NCBI RefSeq assembly: GCF_003020125.1
Contig: NZ_PYFW01000004.1
Span: 186,001-250,000 of the forward strand
Length of the DNA stretch: 64,000 bases
Direction: 5' to 3'
Source: Bradyrhizobium sp. MOS003
GTDB lineage: Bacteria > Pseudomonadota > Alphaproteobacteria > Rhizobiales > Xanthobacteraceae
The translations under genes were made by a program, and so were the position numbers. Below the pieces are notes generated by a model that saw nothing but the letters and a program-made list of their open reading frames with translations, did no database searches and was not told the DNA's origin. The number at the start of each line of letters is the position of its first letter. Positions within the stretch are counted from its first letter, which is position 1. Below, one piece after another: positions 17,773-26,554 of this stretch.

Positions 17773-19197
17773 ATGCATGCGTCCAAGTCAGATGTCTCGG
17801 CGAGGTCCCTGGCGGAACGGCTCAGGCTTGCCGGGCGCCGGCCGGTTTTTCTGCCGCCCCTGCGGGGCGCGGGCGAGTTTGCCGGTTGCGCCGCGATCTA
17901 CGCGGTAGGCCAGTGCTGCAATTTATTGTTCCAACTGCTTCTGCTGCGACATTTCGGAGCAGAGGGCTACGGCCGGATTGGGCTCTCGCACCTCGTTTTC
18001 CTGCTTGTCACCTTCGTCGGTGATCTCGGCTACGGCACGCTGTTTCTGCGCGAGAGGCCCGGCTCGACGAACTGGGAACGGCAATGGCGGCTCGCGCTGG
18101 GTCACAGACTCATGGTGACGGTTGCGCTTTTCGCGGTCACTCTCGCCGGCTGGAGCGTCCTGTACGGGCGAAGCGGCGAGGGGTTCGACTATCTCGCAGC
18201 GACTGTCCCGGCGGGCCTCATTGGCCTCGCCAGCCTCGCGTCAGTGCTGCTGGCGGAAGGACGGCGCATTCCGTCACTGATCGTACAGCAGATGCCTTGG
18301 CCCGCCGCGCTTCTTGCCTGGTGGGCCGTCGACGGTGCCGATGGCTCGGCGGCCCGCGCGGGTCTGATCGTCAGTGCCGGCTTTCTGGTCCAGCCCGTCG
18401 TGGCGCTGTGTCTTGGCGGGCGGGCACGTCTGCTGCTTCCGGCCTTCGGTGCCGGCAGCGCGATGTTTGCCGCAGCCTTGAGGCTGTCGCTGATGGGCGT
18501 GACCGGCGCGCTGCATGATCGCCTGACGCCCTTCCTCGTCGCGAGGCTCGCGCCGGATTTCCTGCCGGCGATGCTGCTGCTCGGGCATGCCATCAATGGT
18601 GCCTCCGGTGTCCTCCTGCAAGTCAACAGGCTGCTGTTGCCGCATGTGGGCACGCGAGAGGGCCTCGCGTGGTCGTGTCGCCTGCTCGCGCTGATATCGA
18701 TAGGCGTCGCCGTGGCATTTCAGCTGCTGTGGCTCGCCATGATGGCGCGTGCCGATGGCGGCGTCGCATTTCATCCAAGCCTGCTGATGCCATCGCTGAT
18801 GGCCGGATGCATTTCATTCGTGGGCAGTGTGCTGGCGACGGAGCTGATCGGGCGGCACCTCGAGAGGCAATTGACGAGCATCATCCTCACCGGTATTGCC
18901 GTCAGCTCCGCGTTGCAGCTCCTGGCGGCGATTCAATCATCCGCCGATGGTGTACTCTGGGCGCGTGTAATCGGCGTGGCCGGGATAGCGGCGGCTTGCT
19001 TCAGAAGCTGCGGGATCATGCCGGAAGCGTCGGGTTGGGCCCTTTGCGGTTCACTGCTGTTTGCGGCACTTGGTGTCATGAATCAGCTGGCATGGCTCGG
19101 CAGCACGTTGCTGCTCGTCGGTGTCGTGATTGCCATGGCTTGCGATCGACCGTTGCTTCGCCGCCGGTCGGCGATCGTGGCGGAGCCTTCGTCGTGA
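17773..19197 (+). CDS. Wzx-like polysaccharide flippase (MATE/MOP superfamily)
   Basis: About 474 residues, almost wholly hydrophobic, with roughly 12 predicted membrane segments from residue 40 on. The first helices (FAGCAAIYAVGQCCNLLFQLLLLRHFG split by polar turns) resemble the start of oligosaccharide repeat-unit translocases. It should flip undecaprenyl-linked repeat units across the inner membrane. The start is ATG 17773 or ATG 17728 (adds 15 residues); neither has a clear ribosome-binding site. It starts the plus-strand run of polysaccharide genes ending at 28821. Confidence 0.75.
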   Translation: MHASKSDVSARSLAERLRLAGRRPVFLPPLRGAGEFAGCAAIYAVGQCCNLLFQLLLLRHFGAEGYGRIGLSHLVFLLVTFVGDLGYGTLFLRERPGSTNWERQWRLALGHRLMVTVALFAVTLAGWSVLYGRSGEGFDYLAATVPAGLIGLASLASVLLAEGRRIPSLIVQQMPWPAALLAWWAVDGADGSAARAGLIVSAGFLVQPVVALCLGGRARLLLPAFGAGSAMFAAALRLSLMGVTGALHDRLTPFLVARLAPDFLPAMLLLGHAINGASGVLLQVNRLLLPHVGTREGLAWSCRLLALISIGVAVAFQLLWLAMMARADGGVAFHPSLLMPSLMAGCISFVGSVLATELIGRHLERQLTSIILTGIAVSSALQLLAAIQSSADGVLWARVIGVAGIAAACFRSCGIMPEASGWALCGSLLFAALGVMNQLAWLGSTLLLVGVVIAMACDRPLLRRRSAIVAEPSS

Positions 19198-19246
19198 TGC
19201 CGGACCGCAGACTGAAGCATCCGTTCCCTGCGATGCGGGGTAACCG

Positions 19247-21082
19247 ATGTGCGGCTTGATCGCAGTCCGCGGCCACCACCGCGAAGCACCGATGATCGTT
19301 GCCAGGCGTGGGCTGGATGCGATCGCGCATCGCGGCCCGGATGGCGAAGGCCTGCACGCCTGTGACAGAGATGCCGTGACGGTCTTCGGACATCGCCGGC
19401 TGTCGATCCTCGACCTCAGCCAGGCGGCGGCACAGCCCATGATCTGCCCCGAGACCGGCAACGTCATCGTCTTCAACGGCGAGATCTACAATTTCCTCGA
19501 GCTCCGCGAGCAATTGGAGGCGAAGGGCCATTGCTTCCGTGGCAACGGCGACACGGAAGTCATTCTCGCCGGGTGGCGCGTCTGGGGCCGCGAGCTGTTC
19601 GCGCGCTGCAATGGCATGTGGGCGCTGGCAATCTGGGAGCGCGCCTCCGGCGACATGATCGTCTGCCGCGACAGGCTTGGCGTGAAGCCGCTCTATATCC
19701 ATCGGACCGGAGACGGCTTGATGCTGGCAAGCGAGATCCGGGCTATCGCAGCTATGCGACGCGGGTATCCCGAGCCGAACCCGGACGCCATCTTCGATTT
19801 CATGACGCTCGGCCGGTCGGAGCATACGTCTCGGACGTTCTTCCAGGAGATTGATGCCGTGACGCCGGGGCAGGTGTGGCGCATCGCGCAGGACGGCGCG
19901 ACCACGGCCTGGTCATATCACCGCTGGCCGGGTGCGGGCGAGGCGCCGTCGCTCGAGGCGAAGGATGTGCGTGAGTTGGTTTGCGACGCGACGGCGTTGC
20001 GGCTTCGCTCCGACGTTCCGACCGTGACGCTGCTCTCGGGCGGACTCGATAGCTCGGTTCTGACGGCGACCGGGCTCGCCTGCGATGGCCGGCCGCGCGT
20101 CGCCTTCGCCGGTGCATTCACGTATGGCTATGTTGACGAAGAGTTCGCGCGCTTCGATGAGACGGCTTCAGCGGCCGAGTTGATGCGCGAGCTGGGAGCG
20201 GCAGGCCGACATCGTGTCCGCAAGGTTCGGGCGCTTCCGGAGACCGATGAGCTTGACGATCTCGTCCGGGTCCAGGAAGAGCCATTCAGCACACCATCGA
20301 TCTTGGCCAGCTACCGCACGTACCGGGCGGTACGCGAAGCTGGATATAAGGTGGTGATTTCCGGCGAAGGATCGGACGAGGCCTTCGCTGGTTATCCGTC
20401 GCGCTATCAGGCCTTTGCCGTTCGCGAGGCGCTGCGGGCCGGGCGATTGCCGACCGCGCTGCGCCTGATGGCTCGGAGCCACGTCGGATCCTCGCTCGTT
20501 GCCAACAGGTTGGCCTGGGATCTGCCTCTGCCCGCGCTGGCGAAGGTCCTGCGGCGGCGTCGCCCGAGCGTCAGCCTGATCTCGGACGCACTATGGGCCG
20601 CATCACGGGGGCGGCTCGCCGCGCTCCAGGACGACATGCGTTCCGGCATCCGGGAGAGGCTTCGTCGCGACGTATTGACGACCAGTCTTCCCCAAATTCT
20701 TCGCATGACCGACCGGAATTCGATGCGGTTCGGCGTAGAAGTGCGCTCGCCCTTTCTCGACTACCGCCTCGTCGAGCGTGCGCTGGTGACGCCGGTCCAG
20801 CAGCTGATGGGTACGCAAGGCAAGGTCCTGTTGAGGCAGGCCTTTGCGGACGATCTTCCTGACCGCGTGGTGTGGCACAACAAGACCACGGGCTTCGGCC
20901 ACGCCGAGCAGTTCCTGGTCTCCCGCATGCCGATACGCGACATGCTTGATGACATCCCGGAGAGTATCGGTGCCTATCTCGATATCGCAAGGCTGCGGCG
21001 CGAGGTGGCCTCCGGCGATCTGCACACGACGTTCTGGCTGGCCGTGTCGGTCGCCCTTTGGTATCGAAGCGTCTATGTCTGA
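19247..21082 (+). CDS. Asparagine synthetase (glutamine-hydrolysing) type amidotransferase
   Basis: A protein of 611 residues. Cys2 (MCGLIAVRG) is the N-terminal glutaminase nucleophile. The RGPDGEG, NGEIYNF and GDTEV motifs of the class II amidotransferase domain are present. The synthetase PP-loop LLSGGLDSS is near residue 262, with the SGEGSDE motif near 370. In polysaccharide loci such proteins amidate sugar carboxylates. The intact Cys2 separates it from the cyclase-like paralogue at 38182-40047, which lacks that residue. The stop overlaps the next gene's start. Confidence 0.88.
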   Translation: MCGLIAVRGHHREAPMIVARRGLDAIAHRGPDGEGLHACDRDAVTVFGHRRLSILDLSQAAAQPMICPETGNVIVFNGEIYNFLELREQLEAKGHCFRGNGDTEVILAGWRVWGRELFARCNGMWALAIWERASGDMIVCRDRLGVKPLYIHRTGDGLMLASEIRAIAAMRRGYPEPNPDAIFDFMTLGRSEHTSRTFFQEIDAVTPGQVWRIAQDGATTAWSYHRWPGAGEAPSLEAKDVRELVCDATALRLRSDVPTVTLLSGGLDSSVLTATGLACDGRPRVAFAGAFTYGYVDEEFARFDETASAAELMRELGAAGRHRVRKVRALPETDELDDLVRVQEEPFSTPSILASYRTYRAVREAGYKVVISGEGSDEAFAGYPSRYQAFAVREALRAGRLPTALRLMARSHVGSSLVANRLAWDLPLPALAKVLRRRRPSVSLISDALWAASRGRLAALQDDMRSGIRERLRRDVLTTSLPQILRMTDRNSMRFGVEVRSPFLDYRLVERALVTPVQQLMGTQGKVLLRQAFADDLPDRVVWHNKTTGFGHAEQFLVSRMPIRDMLDDIPESIGAYLDIARLRREVASGDLHTTFWLAVSVALWYRSVYV

Positions 21083-22112
21083 GATCTTCCGTTGCGCGTC
21101 ATCGCGTCTGGTCTCCCCCGTGCGGCTCGAACTGGCGATGGATACCGGCCGGTGCCGGTCGTGCGGAGGGATCGACCTGCAGCGAACCGTCAGCCGCGAA
21201 TCGTACGTCGGTGGCGGCCAGACGCTGCGCCGCTGCGGCATCTGCGCAGCCGTCTACCTGGCGCCCGACTTCACCCCCGAGAGTCTCGACCTGTTCTATC
21301 GCGAGCATTACAGACGGCTGTTTCCATCCGAGACGATTTGGCGCAGCGAACAACGTTTCTTCGCCTGGCGTGGGGATCGGCCGGTTGCCGATATTCGGCT
21401 TGCGAGAATTGAGCCGCATCTGCCGACCGGGGCTCATCTGCTCGAAATCGGTTCCGGCTTTGGTGCCTTCCTCGGAGCCGCGGCGACTTTGCAGGGAGTC
21501 CGGCTTTCCGCCATCGAGCCCGACGTCGCCAACCGGGGGCGACTGCTGGGAAGTGCGAACGTGGATTTCGTGCGCAGCATTGAAGCTACGTCCAGGGGCA
21601 GCATCGATGTCGTCGTCGCGTTCCACGTGGTGGAACATCTGGCCGATCCGCTTGCGTCCCTCAGGGAAATCCACGCCGCGCTGAAAGTCGGAGGACGGGC
21701 CTTCGTGGAAGTGCCGGACCTCATGCAGGGATTGCTCTCCCCGAGTTACTTCCATCCCGCTCATCTCAGCTATTTCACGGTCCCGACATTGTCACGGCTG
21801 GCCGGCGCGGCGGGCTTTCGGATCGTGCAAGCGGGTCCCCATCCCGATGGCGGAATTCTTACGGAGAACATCTGGCTCGAAGTTGAAAAGCCATCGACTG
21901 CCGCCGTTGCTCCGCGCGCGCTTGCCGCGCTGCCGGAGGAGGTCGCGGCGGTCGATGCGCTGCTCGATGCGGTCGATTGGCGGGCATCGCCGGTGCGGCA
22001 CTGGCGACGCACCGCAAAGCATCTTGCGCTGGCCATGTTCGGTCCCGGGCTGGTCGGAGAACTGCAGCGCTTTCGGCAGTGGCGGCAGCTGCGCCGTATC
22101 GGCTGGACTTGA
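21075..22112 (+). CDS. SAM-dependent methyltransferase with Cys-rich N-terminus
   Basis: A protein of 345 residues from ATG 21075, overlapping the AsnB-type stop by 8 bases. The N-terminus has CRSC and CGIC pairs (about residues 28-56), like a zinc ribbon. Class I motif I LEIGSGFGAFLGAA is near 122, and the VAFHVVEHLADPL segment is near 180. Its organisation is the same as the protein at 12760-13860, so the two are probably paralogues that act on different sugars or positions. The second half of the protein resembles methyltransferases of EPS clusters. Confidence 0.83.
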   Translation: MSEIFRCASSRLVSPVRLELAMDTGRCRSCGGIDLQRTVSRESYVGGGQTLRRCGICAAVYLAPDFTPESLDLFYREHYRRLFPSETIWRSEQRFFAWRGDRPVADIRLARIEPHLPTGAHLLEIGSGFGAFLGAAATLQGVRLSAIEPDVANRGRLLGSANVDFVRSIEATSRGSIDVVVAFHVVEHLADPLASLREIHAALKVGGRAFVEVPDLMQGLLSPSYFHPAHLSYFTVPTLSRLAGAAGFRIVQAGPHPDGGILTENIWLEVEKPSTAAVAPRALAALPEEVAAVDALLDAVDWRASPVRHWRRTAKHLALAMFGPGLVGELQRFRQWRQLRRIGWT

Positions 22113-22115
22113 AAG

Positions 22116-23366
22116 ATGCGCTTTGCCGACTTCGTCGACGAGCTTCGGGATCGCTATGGCGAGGAAGCCACCGGCGCCCGCCACGAGATCTTCTTTACGT
22201 GGGAGCGGCCATCGCGACTATGGCCGGCCGCGCGAGCGATGGTGGCTGCTCTCCGCGATGCCATCCTGTGCCTGACTCTCGCGGCGCGGGCGTCCGTGTC
22301 CGCGCCCATTGTCGTGATCGCCAGCCGATCAGGGTCCAGCGGTCTCGACGCACTGCACCCCTTCATGGACGATCTCCAACGGCGTGGGATCGACTACAGG
22401 ATGATGGTCCATCCACGGCTTCGCGATGTCGTCGTGGGAGCTTCCGGCCTGCGGCGCCCGCTGCCTAGAGCGTGGCTCCATGCCTGTCGGGCGTTCCGGA
22501 TATCCTTCACTCGTCCCGACCAGCGCGCATTCGTGGTCCGCTGTTGTCTGTTTCGGCTGCGGCTTTGGCAGGGGGCCTGGTCGCGGGCCTTGGCTGGTCC
22601 AGGCGGCGTGCTGGTTCTGCACAACGACTTCGAGCTGTTCTGCGTCGCGGCACTGACTGCAGGGGCGGGCCGGTGGCAGGGCGTTTGCATCCAGCACGGG
22701 CTGCCGACGGACGAGTTCTTTCCGACGCGTGCCCCGCGCCAAGTCGTTTGGGGCGACCGCAGCCGCGCGGCCTATGTGTCTCAGGGCACCTCGCCCGATG
22801 CGATCAGCTTCGGTACGTTCCCGTCGCCGGCCATGCGATCAGGCGCGGTGATGTCTTCCGCGGTTGCGCTGGTCTCGCAGACCCATACGCCTGTCTTCGG
22901 CCGCTCGCTGGCGCGCGATTTCCTCGAACTGGCCGAACGTCTGGCGGACCGCATGTCCGGACGCGGCCAGCTTGCGATCTTGTTGCATCCGGAGGAGGTG
23001 AGGCTCGGTCATCCCTTTGCGGGGACACGGCTCGCCGGTCTGTGCCGACCGCCGCCGCATCGCGAGTTTGACGCTGAATCCGGGCCGTCCTCGATTCTGG
23101 TGGGCTTTTGCTCCACCGCGCTCATCAAGGCGGCTCAACAGGGGCATCTGGTGATCGGGATGAACTGGCCGGTCACTGCCTCACACGCAGCCCTCTCGGT
23201 GGGCCGTCCTGCGGTGGTGGCCGACAATCCGAATCAACTCTGCGACCTGATCGAGCGATTGCTCGCCGATCCGGCCGAGCGGGCCTCGCTGCTGAGGACC
23301 CAGCAAGCCTGGCTTGACGGCACCTTCGCTTACGGTGACGACTGGCTGCCGGAGGTCACCGCGTGA
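22116..23366 (+). CDS. Capsule-type transferase-like protein (probable glycosyl/polyol-phosphate transferase)
   Basis: A protein of 416 residues without a recognised named domain. It has the pattern seen in capsular polysaccharide transferases: GVCIQHGLPTDEFFP near residues 188-202, then VVWGDRSRAAYVSQG and ISFGTFPSPAM. Later come a LILLHPEE-like strand (AILLHPEEVRLG) and GFCSTALIKAAQQGH, where Ser/Thr follows a Gly-x-x-S motif. This QHG...WG...G order suggests a GT-B fold. It starts 3 bases after the previous stop. The donor and acceptor are unknown. Confidence 0.6.
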   Translation: MRFADFVDELRDRYGEEATGARHEIFFTWERPSRLWPAARAMVAALRDAILCLTLAARASVSAPIVVIASRSGSSGLDALHPFMDDLQRRGIDYRMMVHPRLRDVVVGASGLRRPLPRAWLHACRAFRISFTRPDQRAFVVRCCLFRLRLWQGAWSRALAGPGGVLVLHNDFELFCVAALTAGAGRWQGVCIQHGLPTDEFFPTRAPRQVVWGDRSRAAYVSQGTSPDAISFGTFPSPAMRSGAVMSSAVALVSQTHTPVFGRSLARDFLELAERLADRMSGRGQLAILLHPEEVRLGHPFAGTRLAGLCRPPPHREFDAESGPSSILVGFCSTALIKAAQQGHLVIGMNWPVTASHAALSVGRPAVVADNPNQLCDLIERLLADPAERASLLRTQQAWLDGTFAYGDDWLPEVTA

Positions 23367-24670
23367 GCGTGAGACGGGCTTACCTTCTGGTTGTTGTCGT
23401 GTGGATTCATCTCGGGGATTTCGTCGCGGCATGGGCCTATCAGGGCGGAGCCTTGCCGGAGGTGGGCTGGGCCCGTCTGGTCCGCGACATGACCGTGGTT
23501 CTCGCCGCATGTCTGTGCCTGGCGACGGTGCGGATCGCGCGCTCGCTGCTGCTGCCGTTTCTGATCTACGGTCTGCTGATTCTCCTTTCATTGGCGATGA
23601 GCGCCAAGGGGGGCGTTCCACTCGGCGTTCTGGTCGGATCGCTCGGCACGCTTCTGATTCCGATCCTGTTCTTTCTCGTCGGCTATTACTGCGTCCGGGA
23701 TCCCGCGGACATCCATGCCCTGGTTGCCTGTCTCGTGATCATTGCCTGCCTCAGCGCCGTTTTCGGGGCATGGGACATCGATCACACCGAGTTCTGGACG
23801 CAGACGATGCAGTTTCCCGCTTACATGGCCGACGTGAAGGGGATGGTCTATGGAGGCGAACCGGATACCGGCCTGCCTTATAATTTCTTCATCGATCTCG
23901 ATCAGACGCGCAGGGCCGCCGGGCTTCTCGCGGCGCCGCTGGCGCAAGGCATGGTCCTCGCCGTTGCCGGGGTTTTGGTCGTCGCCGCGGCGCCGGCTCG
24001 GCTCTCGGCTTCGCGCATAGCGATCTTCCTCCTGATCCTCCTCGGACTGTGCGCTGGCGTCTGGATGTCCGGCACCCGTGGCGCGATGCTCGCCGGAACG
24101 GTCGCCCTGATTGGTTATCTCATGACGAATCGCGCCTCGAGGCGCCATCCGCTGGCGAGGTTGATCGTGGCCGCGGCCGTGGTGCTGGTCATTGGCCTTG
24201 CGACACGAGACGTCGTGGACGCAACGATCAATCAGACCGATGGATCGAGCCCGGGACACTGGGCCGCCTTCCAGCGCAATATCGACGGTTTTTTTCATAT
24301 CCCTGTTTTGGGCTATGGCATCGGCAGGCAGGGGCCGGTTGCCGCACAGGCTTCAGCCATCAGTGTTGGAGGCGGGGAAGGCGCAATCTTCTCGATCGCC
24401 TACCAAAGCGGAGCGGCGGCCGCACTCGCCTTGCTGATCTTCTATGCCGTCTGTCTGGTCCGCTTGTGGCGGGCCGATCGCGAGCACCAGGCGCATTTCG
24501 CCCTGGCGACGTTCTGGTTGATGATCGGGTTCGCGACGACGCTGGTCACATCCGATCATATGCTGTCGGTATCAGGGTCGGCTTCGCTCTGGTTGCTGAC
24601 CGGCGGCGCGATGCGCTTGCTGTCGCGCGCGCAGGAGCGCTTGGATGCAGGTGCCGAGGCGGTGGCATGA
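23363..24670 (+). CDS. O-antigen/EPS polymerase-like membrane protein (Wzy family)
   Basis: A protein of 435 residues with about 10 to 12 membrane segments. A large loop with the GTRGAMLAG motif near residues 229-237 and the later G-H-W-A-A-F segment fit Wzy/O-antigen ligase proteins. The start is GTG 23363 in a GTGA overlap. It should polymerise lipid-linked repeat units on the periplasmic face. A second protein of the same class lies at 26555-27877; one may be the polymerase and the other a ligase or a polymerase for another product. Confidence 0.72.
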   Translation: MSVRRAYLLVVVVWIHLGDFVAAWAYQGGALPEVGWARLVRDMTVVLAACLCLATVRIARSLLLPFLIYGLLILLSLAMSAKGGVPLGVLVGSLGTLLIPILFFLVGYYCVRDPADIHALVACLVIIACLSAVFGAWDIDHTEFWTQTMQFPAYMADVKGMVYGGEPDTGLPYNFFIDLDQTRRAAGLLAAPLAQGMVLAVAGVLVVAAAPARLSASRIAIFLLILLGLCAGVWMSGTRGAMLAGTVALIGYLMTNRASRRHPLARLIVAAAVVLVIGLATRDVVDATINQTDGSSPGHWAAFQRNIDGFFHIPVLGYGIGRQGPVAAQASAISVGGGEGAIFSIAYQSGAAAALALLIFYAVCLVRLWRADREHQAHFALATFWLMIGFATTLVTSDHMLSVSGSASLWLLTGGAMRLLSRAQERLDAGAEAVA

Positions 24671-26553
24671 GAGGCCGCCGTCTGCTGCACGTCCATCGCG
24701 ACTTCGCTCCGCATCAAGGCGGAGGCGGCGTGGCGCGGCACATTCACGGCTTGGCCACCACCGCCGCAAAGCTTGGTTTCGACGTTCGGGTCGTTGCGCC
24801 GGGGGCGTTCGTTCCGGAGACAGAGCCGGATTATGAGGTGAAGTCCGATGCTCTTGGCGGCCTTTGGCATCATGTGGGCTGGGCCGATATCGTCCATGTT
24901 CACGGCTCTCGCAATCCCATCGCCGGAGCTGCGGCGGCGATGGCGCGGCTGCGAGGAAAGCGCCTCGTCTATACGCCGCACTGCTATTACGATGACGACG
25001 GCGCGCTGAAGCAAGCCGCAAAACGGCTGTGGGACCGCACCGTCGAACGCCGCCTGCTTACCGGAAGCCACGCGGTCGTTCTGCTTGCGCGGTTCTGGAT
25101 CGACGAGTTGCGGAGCCGTGGGCTGGCCGCAAGTTCGCCGGTCATTCTGCCGAACTGCGTGCTGGACACGGCGGTCTTGTCGCGGGCGGCGCCGCCGCAG
25201 CGCCTGGAGGGCGATCCATCCCTGCTGTATGTCGGGCGGCTCGATCGGGTGAAGCGTCTCGACGATGCCATCCTGGCGCTGTCCCGGGAGACGCTGAAGC
25301 GGGCGGTGCTGCATATCGTCGGCCGGGGGCCCGATCGCGATCGTCTTCGGAAGCTGGCCGCGCATGCAGGTGTCGCGGCGCGTGTTCGGTTCCACGGCTT
25401 TGTGCCCGACGCGGAGGTCGCCGCGATGGCGGCAGGTGCAAATTGTTTTGTGCTGCCATCTGCGGCCGAAGGCGGCCCGACGGTCCTGATCGAGATGCTG
25501 CTGATGGGCTGCAATGTGGTCGCCAGCGACATTCCGGCCAATCGGGCGATTCTTGCCGCCGCAGGCTGGACCGAGGGGCTCTATCCGTTGGGAGATGTCG
25601 AAGCATTGGCCGCGATGGTGAACGACATCGCGGAGCGACGCATGCTTTCCGACGTGACCGAGCGGGCCAGGGAGTGCTTCACATGGGAGCGCCGGACGTC
25701 ACTCATCATCGAGCTCTACGGAGTGCACCGTCGACCCGGCCAGTCCGGGATCGTGCCGGCGGTCGCTGCAGAGCCTGACGCGTCGCTAAACGAGAGGGTT
25801 TGGTTTCTCGGCTGTCCGGTCGATCTGCTCGACAGCGCGGAACTGCTGTGTCGCGCCGAGTCGGCCGGACAGGGACAAGGCCGGCGCATGCGGATCGAGG
25901 GATTGAATGTCGCCAAGCTCGCGGACGCGCGCCGCGATCCGGATCTGTCTCAGGCGCTCCGCGATGCCGAACTCGTTCACGTCGACGGCAAGGGGATCGC
26001 GCTCGGTCTCGCCGCCCTCGGCTTCAACGGCGAGCGCTATGCGGGGATCGATCTGATGCTGGATGCCTGTGCGCAGGCATCCAGGCTCGGTCTATCGATC
26101 TACCTCCTTGGTGCGCGGCCGGAGGTCGTCACCGCGGCGGCGCAGCGGCTGCGCCAGCGATGGCCCTCGCTCCTGATTGCGGGTTTGCGCGACGGCTATT
26201 TCGAGGAGCACGAAGAGGCCGCCGTGGTCGATGCGATCAATGCCTCAGGCGCGGCGTTCCTTTTCATCGGTATCAGCTCGCCGAAGAAGGAGATATTCCT
26301 GCGGGACAATTGGGAGCGCCTCACCGTTCCCGTTGCGATGGGCGTCGGCGGCGCGTTCGACGTCGTGTCGGGCCGGCTCCCGCGCGCACCACGCGCGGTG
26401 CAGAAGATCGGAATGGAATGGCTGTTCAGGCTCTGCCTGGAGCCGCGACGGCTGGCGATGCGCTATCTCCGCACCAATGCGATCTATGCGTCGCTGCTGG
26501 CTCGCGCATGGTTCGAAAAGCGAATTGCTGCGACCAAGGCCAGGCAGCTCTGA
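24667..26553 (+). CDS. Fused glycosyltransferase: GT4 domain plus WecG/TagA/CpsF (GT26) domain
   Basis: A protein of 628 residues. Residues 1-370 are a GT4 enzyme (LHVHRDFAPHQGGGGVARH N-terminus, LLYVGRLDRVKRLDDAI donor strand, PSAAEGGPTVLIEMLLMG). From about residue 375 the sequence becomes a GT26 enzyme of the WecG/TagA family: FLGCPVDLLD, GIDLMLDACAQASRLG, IYLLGARPEVV, GLRDGYFEEHEEAAVVDAI split by GGA..LFIGISSPKKE, and MGVGGAFDVVSG. It could add two successive sugars to one lipid carrier. The start is ATG 24667, overlapping the previous stop. A fusion of these two families is uncommon in my experience. Confidence 0.86.
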   Translation: MRGRRLLHVHRDFAPHQGGGGVARHIHGLATTAAKLGFDVRVVAPGAFVPETEPDYEVKSDALGGLWHHVGWADIVHVHGSRNPIAGAAAAMARLRGKRLVYTPHCYYDDDGALKQAAKRLWDRTVERRLLTGSHAVVLLARFWIDELRSRGLAASSPVILPNCVLDTAVLSRAAPPQRLEGDPSLLYVGRLDRVKRLDDAILALSRETLKRAVLHIVGRGPDRDRLRKLAAHAGVAARVRFHGFVPDAEVAAMAAGANCFVLPSAAEGGPTVLIEMLLMGCNVVASDIPANRAILAAAGWTEGLYPLGDVEALAAMVNDIAERRMLSDVTERARECFTWERRTSLIIELYGVHRRPGQSGIVPAVAAEPDASLNERVWFLGCPVDLLDSAELLCRAESAGQGQGRRMRIEGLNVAKLADARRDPDLSQALRDAELVHVDGKGIALGLAALGFNGERYAGIDLMLDACAQASRLGLSIYLLGARPEVVTAAAQRLRQRWPSLLIAGLRDGYFEEHEEAAVVDAINASGAAFLFIGISSPKKEIFLRDNWERLTVPVAMGVGGAFDVVSGRLPRAPRAVQKIGMEWLFRLCLEPRRLAMRYLRTNAIYASLLARAWFEKRIAATKARQL

Positions 26554-26554
26554 A

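Noticed and set aside
19247..21082. AsnB-like protein as a lasso cyclase
   Set aside because: It keeps Cys2 and all glutaminase motifs and sits inside the polysaccharide operon, overlapping a methyltransferase gene.
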